NCBI GenBank assembly: GCA_005877225.1
Contig: VBPK01000007.1
Location: 1-16,395 of the forward strand
Source of the DNA: Nitrososphaerota archaeon
Lineage (GTDB): Archaea > Thermoproteota > Nitrososphaeria > Nitrososphaerales > Gagatemarchaeaceae
Reading direction: 5' to 3'
DNA length: 16,395 bases
Of this stretch, positions 1 through 6,207 are shown piece by piece. The notes beneath the pieces are model-generated. The model saw nothing but the letters and a program-made list of their open reading frames with translations. It was not told the origin of the DNA and did no database searches. How positions within the stretch are numbered: position 1 is the first letter of the stretch; each line of letters opens with the position of its first letter. A program made the translations under genes and the position numbers.

Positions 1-2282
1 GGGTCACGTTCAGCGAGAACCCTGAATCTTATGCACTCCTGAAGTTCAGGAGCAACCTCAAAACGGTAGGGCTCCATTGAATTTTTCGGCGTGGGGAGGA
101 ACGTTACCCTGTCTATGAGAAAGCGTCTGTCAAACTTATCATGGTTAAGCCGGAACGTCCTTGCGTCGTTTCTGCTCATCGAGTACGAAATCTCGAGTCC
201 ATAGTCGTACGCCTTGAAACTGTGGATCGGCCAATTCTGCAAGAACCTAGGAGTGATTTTTTCCCCGTCGAACCACAATTTGATCTCCTTATCCGATTTG
301 TCGACTTTGGCTCTCAGCACGACCTGCAACTTATTAGTGGTCAAGCGCGGTTCGCGCAACTGAAACTTCTTCCCGTCCACGTCCATCATCAGTTTCCTCT
401 CATGAAAGGCTAGCTTCATGTTTTCGATAGCTCGTGGTCGGTGTAACATGAACTCCTCTACGTAATTAATCATCGTGAATCGAGCTATTTTGTAAAATTC
501 GAAGACATCCTTCGGTTTGGCGCCTAGCCTACCGACTCGAAGGTCGACTTCGGCCGACCCCGCCCGGTCCCGGTACCGGTAGGTTGCGAAACATCTCACG
601 ATGGGAAGGTCTGGTCTGGCGAGGTTCGTTCCTTGGAATTCGATGATTTCGCTCTGTTTTGGCACATTCTCGCTTTTGAGCCCCGCCAGTTCCATCGTCG
701 TCTTGTAGATTCTGATAGTTGGTCCATGGGAAGTAATCTCCACATTGTGTTCTCTCTTTTCCCTTATCGATTCGATAGCAACTCTGTATCTTTTGCCAGT
801 CTTGATTCTGTCGTTCAATTCGTTGGGTATGTTGAGGTAGACTGTTGGCCTTTCGCTTCCTAGGTGATGCGTTCTGAAACTCCCAATTCCTTCCACGGTA
901 GCCTTGATTTCATACAACTTACCCTTCTCCAGTCTTGTTTCGATTAGCTCTTCGAACGAGTGCTTTCGCACAGTAAGTCGAAACCCTTTCCCGAAGCTAC
1001 TGTGGGCAACTGAAGTTATGAATGGCTCTTGGATGCTCTTGTTTTCCGAGTTCGGCAGACTTCGGCCAGACTGACGCAAAAGCTTGAGGTCTTCGGTCTC
1101 GCTCCTGAGAACACTGTCAATCAGATATTGTCTACTAATTCCGCTTTTCAAGTTCGTCAGAACCTCTCCCGGACTTAGGTCGGTTTTCACTTCTTGGATG
1201 GACGAGATAATCAATTCGTATCGTTCCCCGGCCTTCAGTCTCTCTTGGTACTCTTTTGGTACATACAAGTTGAGAGGAGTGCCCTCAGTCTTGACACGAC
1301 ATACCTCGAAGTCATAGACACCTTCAACCTTTCCTCTGATCTGGTATATCTTGCCATTTTCCAGCTTCGTTTGAGCTTCTCGTTCCAGACGAGATTCCGA
1401 GATAACGAATTGAAGGTTGGCTTTGCCCTTTTCTCCGTCCTTTTGGCTAATGCTTTCCGGAAGACCGTGGAAGCCGTCCTGGTCGTTTTGTTTCGCTTCA
1501 GAATTGGGCGTCTTAACATCATTCTCTAACTCTTTGAAGTCGCCAGCCTTCCCAAAGGTGCTTGACATTTCATTCTGCTGACCTTGATTCCTACTAGGTT
1601 GGCGTAGATTCGAAAACTCTTGGCCGTTTTGCTCAAGCTTGCTGTATCCTCCTTTCGCATCGTCAGTCTCACCTTGGTTCCTTTCCTCGGGTCGGGAGTG
1701 ACTGGCTAGTCGGTCGTCGACTGACGTATGAGTTTCCGAGTTCTCAGCTCCGTACCCATGTAATCCACTGGCTACTCGATCTGGACCCTCTGCTGGATGG
1801 GATCTTCCCGGTTGTTCCTCGGCATGGAATTTGTCGATCCTTCCCGTGTAAGGAGGCTGCCTCTCGAGGTATTCTTTCTCCTCTTTGTGAACGACCCTTT
1901 CGTCGGGTTGCTTTTCATCGGTTTCCTTGATTCGACCCGAGTCGGAAAGACTTTTGGTCTCCTGCTCCTCCCCAGAAGGGGCGTCGTATTCTCCTATTAC
2001 GTCCCATGGAATGTCCTTATCTTCTGCGAATTCTTCCGATTCACGGTGCCTCTCCTTGATTTGCTCCCTGAGACGCTCCAGCTCCCCACGGTCTTCTGCA
2101 AACTCCTCCTCAGCTCCTCTATCTTCACAATGGGGTTCCGAGTCTGACCGCTCACTAGCCCGCGGCTCCTCTAGCTCGGGATACTTCTCTTTGATTTTCC
2201 GTATGTAGTCCTCTAGACTCTCGTCATCCCTCTCCGGCCGATCGTCTTTCTCCCCTCTGTCACCTTCTCCTTCTATCCCCAA
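1..2282 (-). CDS. Large acidic protein with a duplicated ~76-residue domain (C-terminus beyond the left edge)
   Basis: I do not recognise the family. The minus-strand frame is open from base 2357 to the left edge, and its C-terminus lies outside the window; about 760 codons are visible from a TTG at 2282. Residues 1 to about 230 are very rich in Glu, Asp, Arg, Lys and Gln, have few hydrophobic stretches and are probably disordered. Residues 289-364 and 433-508 are two gapless copies of one domain, about one third identical by eye, sharing the pattern LExGKxYxI, VEG, F, then P-x-E, R-x-K-x-G-x-R-Y and I-x-S-I-x-E. Residues 509-760 form a further, apparently folded part with no motif known to me. 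The TTG start has GGTGGAGAGG just upstream and overlaps the preceding ORF by 23 bases. No signal peptide or membrane segment is visible. Base composition is more AT-rich than the core genes to the right, which fits an accessory gene. Confidence 0.75.
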   Translation of the reverse strand, partial: MGIEGEGDRGEKDDRPERDDESLEDYIRKIKEKYPELEEPRASERSDSEPHCEDRGAEEEFAEDRGELERLREQIKERHRESEEFAEDKDIPWDVIGEYDAPSGEEQETKSLSDSGRIKETDEKQPDERVVHKEEKEYLERQPPYTGRIDKFHAEEQPGRSHPAEGPDRVASGLHGYGAENSETHTSVDDRLASHSRPEERNQGETDDAKGGYSKLEQNGQEFSNLRQPSRNQGQQNEMSSTFGKAGDFKELENDVKTPNSEAKQNDQDGFHGLPESISQKDGEKGKANLQFVISESRLEREAQTKLENGKIYQIRGKVEGVYDFEVCRVKTEGTPLNLYVPKEYQERLKAGERYELIISSIQEVKTDLSPGEVLTNLKSGISRQYLIDSVLRSETEDLKLLRQSGRSLPNSENKSIQEPFITSVAHSSFGKGFRLTVRKHSFEELIETRLEKGKLYEIKATVEGIGSFRTHHLGSERPTVYLNIPNELNDRIKTGKRYRVAIESIREKREHNVEITSHGPTIRIYKTTMELAGLKSENVPKQSEIIEFQGTNLARPDLPIVRCFATYRYRDRAGSAEVDLRVGRLGAKPKDVFEFYKIARFTMINYVEEFMLHRPRAIENMKLAFHERKLMMDVDGKKFQLREPRLTTNKLQVVLRAKVDKSDKEIKLWFDGEKITPRFLQNWPIHSFKAYDYGLEISYSMSRNDARTFRLNHDKFDRRFLIDRVTFLPTPKNSMEPYRFEVAPELQECIRFRVLAERD

Positions 2283-2478
2283 TCGACCTCTCCACCTTAT
2301 GCATGAAGAGCCGCGACCATCGCGAGTTTCCTCTCGGCAAAGTGTACGAATTCGGCGTCAGTTCGTCTCGCTGGTCAAGTACGTTAATCCAGGGTCGAAT
2401 CTCGTCCTGTTCGAGGTAGGGCCTGTCTCCAATGTTCGCGAACCCCAGCCAGACCAACTTCGCAGCCGACGAACTCAT
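2260..2478 (-). CDS. 72-aa ORF: coupled small gene, or N-terminus of the large protein split by a frameshift
   Basis: The ORF starts with ATG about 26 bases downstream of a TTTAAAG TATA box, as expected for a leaderless archaeal transcript. Its sequence looks like genuine folded protein (aromatic and hydrophobic residues spread through it, including RPWI and SRWSRLF) until about residue 67, after which it ends in a basic tail of Arg residues and a TGA. That tail begins exactly after a run of four G (minus strand, 2277-2280). Dropping one of these G would join residue 67 directly to the long downstream frame. It may therefore be the true N-terminal domain of the large gene, or a separate small protein translated in coupling with it. 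I recognise no family. Confidence 0.5.
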   Translation of the reverse strand: MSSSAAKLVWLGFANIGDRPYLEQDEIRPWINVLDQRDELTPNSYTLPRGNSRWSRLFMHKVERSIGDRRRR

Positions 2479-2500
2479 ATGCGATTAGGAAGCGACTGAC

Positions 2501-2507
2501 TTTAAAG
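2501..2507 (-). promoter_or_regulatory. TATA box for the leftward unit
   Basis: CTTTAAA on the minus strand, centred about 26 bases upstream of the ATG at 2478, is the spacing of an archaeal TATA box for a leaderless mRNA. Confidence 0.55.
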
Positions 2508-2518
2508 AGGATTGCACA

Positions 2519-2538
2519 CCTAAGATAAGTATCTTAGG
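2519..2538. promoter_or_regulatory. 20-bp palindrome between divergent promoters, candidate operator
   Basis: Two perfect 9-base arms (CCTAAGATA and TATCTTAGG) flank a 2-base centre. The palindrome lies 11 bases upstream of the leftward TATA box and about 11 bases before the rightward one, at the place where a dimeric regulator could control both directions. It has no poly-T tail and is not a terminator of any visible gene. Confidence 0.45.
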
Positions 2539-2549
2539 TAAGTAACGTC

Positions 2550-2558
2550 TTTATTTAT
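2550..2558 (+). promoter_or_regulatory. TATA box, rightward
   Basis: TTTATTTAT lies about 26 bases ahead of an ATG at 2580. It would start a transcript covering the short ORF and the primase gene. Confidence 0.4.
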
Positions 2559-2579
2559 GGAGCCGTAATTTAGGCGCCG

Positions 2580-2678
2580 ATGCTTGAGGAGAAGATCCCG
2601 AACTTACGAATACTGCACCTTGATCCTTTGGTCGGTCTGGATTACCGGCGACTCATAGTGACGGGCAGAGAGCCTTAA
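2580..2678 (+). CDS. Possible 32-aa leaderless ORF ahead of the primase gene
   Basis: ATG to TAA, 32 residues, starting MLEEKIPNLRIL. The only support is the position of the ATG about 26 bases after a TATA-like element, which fits a leaderless start. The sequence is soluble and slightly basic at its end and has no motif I recognise. It ends 26 bases before the primase start and contains the TATA box of that gene at its own 3' end, so it may be just the 5' leader of an alternative primase transcript. Confidence 0.3.
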   Translation: MLEEKIPNLRILHLDPLVGLDYRRLIVTGREP

Positions 2679-2680
2679 AG
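2674..2680 (+). promoter_or_regulatory. TATA box of the primase large subunit gene
   Basis: CTTAAAG is centred 28 bases before the ATG at 2705. The spacing supports that ATG as a leaderless or very short-leader start. Confidence 0.5.
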
Positions 2681-2704
2681 CATCGGGTGAGATGGTAGAG
2701 GGGA

Positions 2705-3700
2705 ATGCTGTCGCAGAAGGAACCCGTACTTACGGAGATGATGCTGAGATATCCGTTCGTTCACTACTCGAGGAAGTTCTTCGACTTGATCCCAATCGAG
2801 GAGAGCTTCTCCAGCAGGGAGGTAGTGAGGCAGGCGGAGACGAGGTTGATGAGCGCACTCGGAAGGGCGAATTACGAGCCCCACATCACTGAGCTGGTGG
2901 AGTTTTCAAGTTTCTTCGTATCAGCGTTCGTTGCAAGCCAAGACAGTTTCCTCCTGGGCAGGTTCGCGAAGAGGGAGGCGGAGAGGTCGCGAAGATTGTA
3001 CGGGGGGGAAGACCCTAGGGACAAGGCTACCGTGATTCGCGAGTGCTTTGGAATCGGAATACAGTATAGCGGGGATTCGCGATACAGCTATTCTGCTGGC
3101 GTAGAGGAATACCTCACCCTGGTCAGCAGGTACGAACTTGCGAAGGCCCAGGGGTGGAAGCTTGTCAGACAGGCCCTCTCTGCGGGGCGCGTCTACTTCA
3201 CCGATAACGTGCTCAATGACCTCTTCGGCGACTCGGCTCAGAGAGCGATATCGGATGGTCTGAAGAACTTGAGGAAGGCGCCGTTCCCAAAGCAGCTTGT
3301 CGAGCTTAGGTCGAGAGTCCTGACATATGTCCCCGTCCCTAGAACAAGGACAGGGCGGAGCTACAACTACATCGACGAGCTTCTGAAGCATCCGATCGCG
3401 GACGGGAGACACAGATTCGTCTGGCTCGTCTTCGCGCCATTCCTGGTTAACGTCAGGAAGCTTGATGAAGAGGATGCCATCGAGAAGATCAAGGCCTACG
3501 TCTCCAGCTCTGGCGACATGAGCGCGATGAAGCGTTTCGTCGAATACAACGTGAAGCGCGCAAAGCGCAATGGGCTGATGCCGCCAACCCTCCCCAAGCT
3601 GAGGTCGGAGCACCCGGACCTTTTCTCCCTGCTGCCGAAAGAGGTGTCAGCGATGGAGGAGCCTCTCAAGGCGGCGAATTCCAGGACTTCCACGAAATAG
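2705..3700 (+). CDS. priL: DNA primase large subunit-like protein with a PriX-like C-terminus
   Basis: 331 aa. Residues about 14-200 match archaeal PriL: an N-terminal YPF, a helical block with RFAKREAER, a region resembling PriL's DYL segment (EEYLTLV), and WKLVRQALSAGRVYF (archaeal PriL has W+L, then G-x-V-Y). PriL is the non-catalytic primase subunit that positions template and nucleotide for PriS during primer synthesis. Normal PriL proteins end in an Fe-S domain with four conserved Cys; here the only Cys is C114, so no cluster can form. Instead residues about 220-312 (HPIADGRHRFVWLVFAPFLVNV, then an acidic helix) resemble the PriX/helix-bundle domain that in Sulfolobus is a separate subunit. 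The assignment rests on motif memory, not alignment. The start is set by a TATA box about 28 bases upstream; ATG at 2738 is an alternative. The partner priS is not in the window. Confidence 0.72.
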   Translation: MLSQKEPVLTEMMLRYPFVHYSRKFFDLIPIEESFSSREVVRQAETRLMSALGRANYEPHITELVEFSSFFVSAFVASQDSFLLGRFAKREAERSRRLYGGEDPRDKATVIRECFGIGIQYSGDSRYSYSAGVEEYLTLVSRYELAKAQGWKLVRQALSAGRVYFTDNVLNDLFGDSAQRAISDGLKNLRKAPFPKQLVELRSRVLTYVPVPRTRTGRSYNYIDELLKHPIADGRHRFVWLVFAPFLVNVRKLDEEDAIEKIKAYVSSSGDMSAMKRFVEYNVKRAKRNGLMPPTLPKLRSEHPDLFSLLPKEVSAMEEPLKAANSRTSTK

Positions 3701-3776
3701 GAAAGACTGTACTACATCCCGTTGAAAAGTGCTGGATTAACTGTCGCGAGCTTCCCTTCTCAGGCGAGGTGAAAAG

Positions 3777-4043
3777 ATGGTATCCATCATGGCTCTCGCG
3801 GCCTTGGGCGGTCTCGCAGCCGCAGCGACGACAGCGGTCACCACCGGAGACGCTTCCGCGGCGGTCAACGCAGCACCGCACGGCCTTTAGGTCGCGCTCG
3901 CTCACGTTCCGTCGTGGACGCACGCACACCAGGTGCTCACGCAGCACCTCTCCGCCTAGACGCAGAATGGGGGCGCTGGGGCAGCAGGGACCGTGGGTCT
4001 TGAAGGCGTGAAGAGAGGGCTCCACCTGGCACTGAGGCGCTGA
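3777..4043 (+). pseudogene. Small Ala-rich protein gene interrupted by two in-frame TAG codons
   Basis: An ATG at 3777 follows a strong Shine-Dalgarno, GAGGTG, with 5 bases spacing. The frame runs 37 codons to TAG at 3888, continues for 22 sense codons to TAG at 3957, then 27 sense codons to TGA at 4041. All three segments read as plausible protein: an Ala-rich hydrophobic N-terminal helix (residues about 3-22, possibly a membrane segment), then VALAHVPSWTHAHQVL, then a Gly/Ala stretch and a basic end. Third positions stay GC-rich throughout. TAG is the commonest stop of intact genes here, so recoding is unlikely. It is either a decayed gene or a functional 37-aa peptide followed by a relic. 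The 409-base space between priL and the aldo/keto reductase gene holds nothing else I can support. Confidence 0.45.
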
Positions 4044-4109
4044 GTGAGCGAGCCCTCCCAACTTCTCTTTCAGGAAGAGTCAAATTGAGAGATTCGACCG
4101 GCTCGGCAG

Positions 4110-4943
4110 GTGAACTTCAAGGAGTTCGGGCGAAGCGGGCGGAAGGTCTCGGAGGTAGGGATGGGGACCTACTATGACGCGCTCTGGATAGCGACTGCAA
4201 CTCCCGGGTGGAGGAGGGACGCCGCCCAGAAAGTCGAGGCGATTAAGGCTGGCCTCGATGCAGGGATGACTCTGATCGATACTGCGGAGATTTACGGTTC
4301 AGAGCCGCTGGTGGCGAAGGCGGTCGAAGGTCGCAAGAGAGAAGACCTGTTCATAGCAACGAAGGTCTGGCCTAACCACCTTCGTAGGGACGCGGTGGCG
4401 AAGGCGCTCCGACAAAGCCTTCAACGGCTGCGACTGGACTACGTCGACCTTTACCAGATACACTGGCCGAATCCAAGCGTTCCGATCTCCGAGACGATGA
4501 GCGCGATGGAAGAGCTGTTGGCTCAGGGGAAGATATTGAGCGTGGGCGTCAGCAACTTCTCGCTGCAACAGCTTGTGGAAGCAAATGCAGCTCTCAAGAA
4601 GTCGCGGCTGGCATCGAACCAGATGAGCTACAGCCTGCTCGACCGCTCTATCGAGAGAGGCATCCTGCCGTACTGCGAGAGGGAAGGAATCGCGATTCTG
4701 GCTTACTACCCCCTTGCCCACGGGAGGCTGGCTTCCGGGGAGAGGAGGCTGGAAGAGTTCGCAAAGAGGCGCTCGAAGACGCCCTCCCAGGTCGCCCTGA
4801 ATTGGTTGACCTCTAAGGCAGGTGTCTTCCCGATTCCGAGAGCCTCAGAACCTGCCCACGTCCTTGAGGATGCGGGTGCGAGTGGATGGAGATTGAGCGA
4901 AGGCGAGATTGCGGAACTCGAGCGAGTCTTCCCGGTCAGCTAG
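4110..4943 (+). CDS. Aldo/keto reductase
   Basis: 277 aa, a typical length for the NADPH-dependent aldo/keto reductase superfamily (TIM barrel, cytosolic), which reduces carbonyls to alcohols. The catalytic tetrad is present: D57 and Y62 in LIDTAEIYGSE, K85 in ATKVW, H118 in YQIHWPNP. The later GVSNFS and IPRAS segments are the usual family landmarks for the barrel and the cofactor phosphate site. The start is GTG at 4110, with no clear Shine-Dalgarno and no good TATA box, so it may be transcribed with the small ORF before it. It ends 103 bases before the queT-like gene, which has its own promoter. The substrate cannot be told from sequence. Confidence 0.9.
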   Translation: MNFKEFGRSGRKVSEVGMGTYYDALWIATATPGWRRDAAQKVEAIKAGLDAGMTLIDTAEIYGSEPLVAKAVEGRKREDLFIATKVWPNHLRRDAVAKALRQSLQRLRLDYVDLYQIHWPNPSVPISETMSAMEELLAQGKILSVGVSNFSLQQLVEANAALKKSRLASNQMSYSLLDRSIERGILPYCEREGIAILAYYPLAHGRLASGERRLEEFAKRRSKTPSQVALNWLTSKAGVFPIPRASEPAHVLEDAGASGWRLSEGEIAELERVFPVS

Positions 4944-4960
4944 ATGACCTCGTGAAACGC

Positions 4961-4968
4961 TTTAAAGT
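4961..4968 (+). promoter_or_regulatory. TATA box of the queT-like gene
   Basis: TTTAAAGT lies just behind the aldo/keto reductase stop. Initiation about 25 bases downstream would place the 5' end of the mRNA right at the hairpin starting at 4991. Confidence 0.5.
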
Positions 4969-4990
4969 ATCAACGAGGTGCCGCGGGCTA

Positions 4991-5022
4991 GGCGGTTTGA
5001 GTGGACTTCCACCCGTTCCGCC
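4991..5022 (+). promoter_or_regulatory. Structured 5' leader of the queT-like gene, candidate riboswitch
   Basis: GGCGG (4991-4995) pairs with CCGCC (5018-5022). Inside, GTGG (5001-5004) pairs with CCAC (5009-5012) around the loop ACTT, leaving a symmetric 5 x 5 internal loop. The predicted transcript starts at or next to the first stem. CUUCC at 5006-5010 could alternatively pair with the GGAGG at 5040-5044 just before the start codon, which would hide the ribosome site. It does not match the preQ1-I or preQ1-II consensus as I remember them. A regulatory role is inference. Confidence 0.4.
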
Positions 5023-5046
5023 CAATAAATCCCGGTGTTGGAGGAG

Positions 5047-5550
5047 ATGGAGAAGACGAGAAGAAGCAGGTCGAGGAGTATCGCCCTCGCAGCGATGCTT
5101 GCGGCGCTCTACGCGGCAGACGTCGTCTTCTTCGCGCCCATCAGCTTCCAGACCATCCAGGTCAGGGTGGCGGATGCGCTCCTCCCACTCTCCGTCTTGT
5201 TCGGGTTGCCAGCGGTCATCGGCTTGACTCTTGGGGTACTCGTGGGAAACCTCTTCGCAAGCCCATTCGGCGCGATAGATGTAGTGGGAGGCACCATCGC
5301 GAACTTCGTGGCCACACTCCTGGCTTTGCTGATAGGGGAGAGGAAGTTTAGGGGGGCTTGGGTCGCCGCCACTTCTGTCGAGATTCTTGTGATAACCTTC
5401 ATTGTAGGAACATATCTCGCATTCCTGACGGAGACGCCGCTGTTATTCAGCCTGCTCTACGTCATGGTGGGTGAAGTTCTTTCAGTGGGGGTAGGGGATT
5501 ACCTGCTTCTGAATGCGGTGAACAGGGCGCTCAGAAGGAGTTCTCTATAG
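5047..5550 (+). CDS. queT: QueT-family ECF transporter substrate-binding subunit
   Basis: About 167 aa, very hydrophobic, with five to six membrane helices. QueT-family proteins are S components of energy-coupling factor transporters thought to take up queuosine precursors; in archaea this would feed archaeosine or queuosine modification of tRNA. The family signature is clear: API(S)F with QVRVADALLPL at residues about 29-48, then GLPAVIGLTLGVLVGN and a DVVGGTIAN segment. A basic N-terminus (KTRRSRSRS) precedes the first helix. ATG 5047 is preferred, but GTG 5035 and TTG 5038 are in frame; GGAGGAG lies directly before the ATG, at unusually short spacing. No ECF ATPase or T component is nearby, as expected for group II ECF systems with a shared module. 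It overlaps the convergent CBS gene by 6 bases. Confidence 0.85.
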   Translation: MEKTRRSRSRSIALAAMLAALYAADVVFFAPISFQTIQVRVADALLPLSVLFGLPAVIGLTLGVLVGNLFASPFGAIDVVGGTIANFVATLLALLIGERKFRGAWVAATSVEILVITFIVGTYLAFLTETPLLFSLLYVMVGEVLSVGVGDYLLLNAVNRALRRSSL

Positions 5551-6090
5551 CTGCTGAAGCTGGGGTTCGGAGACCTCCTCCTCGCCTGCCTTCCTCGCTA
5601 CCCGGAACTGGTCGCCGATGATCGCTCTCTGGTTGAGAAGGCCTATCGGATTCCCGTTGTCTGTTACGACGAGCGTTCGGATGTGATGCTTCGCCATCAG
5701 CTTGATCGCTTCGGAGAGTAGGGTGTCTGCCGCGACCGTGATGAGTGGGGAGGACATTATCTTCCTCACCAGGACCTTTGAAGCTGGGAGGTCCTCCGCC
5801 GCGACCTTGTTGAGTATGTCCCTCTCCGTGACTATCCCCACGGGGACTCCCTTGATGGTGATGAGGACGTTTCCCTCGCCGTTTTCTCTCATCTCTCTCG
5901 CCGCGTCGTACGCAGACTCGTTCGCATCGATGGTGAGCGGGTCAGTCTTGACAAAGCTTCTGACCGTCGATGGTTTCTCTTCGACGTGCTCGATCCAGAA
6001 GGTCAGCGAGTAGTGGCAATTGGGGCACTCCTCTGGTGTGCTATCGCCCTCGAAGAGGTAGGAGCAGCGGTAACATTCCCACTTCGCCAT
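5545..6090 (-). CDS. Zinc-ribbon plus CBS-pair protein
   Basis: 181 aa. An N-terminal rubredoxin/zinc-ribbon-like knuckle with C6, C9, C22 and C25 is followed by two CBS domains (about 44-100 and 108-162, with GIVTERDIL and a second GLLNQRAII block). CBS pairs bind adenine nucleotides such as AMP, ATP or SAM and act as energy-state sensors, often regulating a partner. Stand-alone zinc-ribbon/CBS proteins are common in archaea and their targets are mostly unknown. The C-terminus is acidic and Gln-rich. The gene ends tail-to-tail with queT, overlapping by 6 bases, and starts divergently from valS across a 117-base gap with promoters both ways. A TATA-like GCATTAATAG lies about 33 bases upstream. 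Confidence 0.88.
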   Translation of the reverse strand: MAKWECYRCSYLFEGDSTPEECPNCHYSLTFWIEHVEEKPSTVRSFVKTDPLTIDANESAYDAAREMRENGEGNVLITIKGVPVGIVTERDILNKVAAEDLPASKVLVRKIMSSPLITVAADTLLSEAIKLMAKHHIRTLVVTDNGNPIGLLNQRAIIGDQFRVARKAGEEEVSEPQLQQL

Positions 6091-6117
6091 CGTCGACCCC
6101 TGATTCGATGCTGAACT

Positions 6118-6127
6118 TCTATTAATG
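6118..6127 (-). promoter_or_regulatory. TATA-like element of the CBS gene
   Basis: On the minus strand ATTAATAGAA falls about 32 bases before the ATG at 6090. The match to the archaeal consensus is moderate. Confidence 0.35.
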
Positions 6128-6170
6128 CTTAATCGTTTTTGAGCGAAAAATGCGGGTTACGCCTTCTTAA

Positions 6171-6180
6171 CTTCAAATAC
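6171..6180 (+). promoter_or_regulatory. TATA box of valS
   Basis: CTTCAAATAC is centred about 32 bases before the TTG start of valS. With the in-frame TGA at 6199 just upstream, it supports a leaderless or nearly leaderless TTG start. Confidence 0.4.
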
Positions 6181-6207
6181 CCAGAGGCCCGTAGTGGCTG
6201 ACACCAT

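Noticed and set aside
1194..2208. Plus-strand ORFs of 93-116 aa in the left region
   Set aside because: They are antisense shadows of the long minus-strand frame; their Phe, Ser and Leu richness reflects antisense Glu, Lys and Gly codons.
1..2282. Homing endonuclease or transposase identity for the large minus-strand protein
   Set aside because: No LAGLIDADG, HNH, DDE or RuvC motif could be found in the translated frame.
2921..3613. 230-aa minus-strand ORF opposite the primase gene
   Set aside because: It lies wholly antisense to a recognisable PriL-like protein and shows no family motif.
3777..4043. TAG as pyrrolysine
   Set aside because: At least seven intact genes in the window use TAG as the stop, and no pyl gene is seen, so this is kept only as a remote option.
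3666..4061. 131-aa minus-strand ORF with many Cys
   Set aside because: It is the antisense of a GC-rich frame with better codon character on the plus strand, has no promoter or ribosome site, and its Cys/Arg content is what antisense of Ala/Thr codons gives.
4991..5022. Known preQ1 riboswitch class
   Set aside because: The leader lacks the short pseudoknot tail of class I and the layout of class II; only a new or different element is possible.
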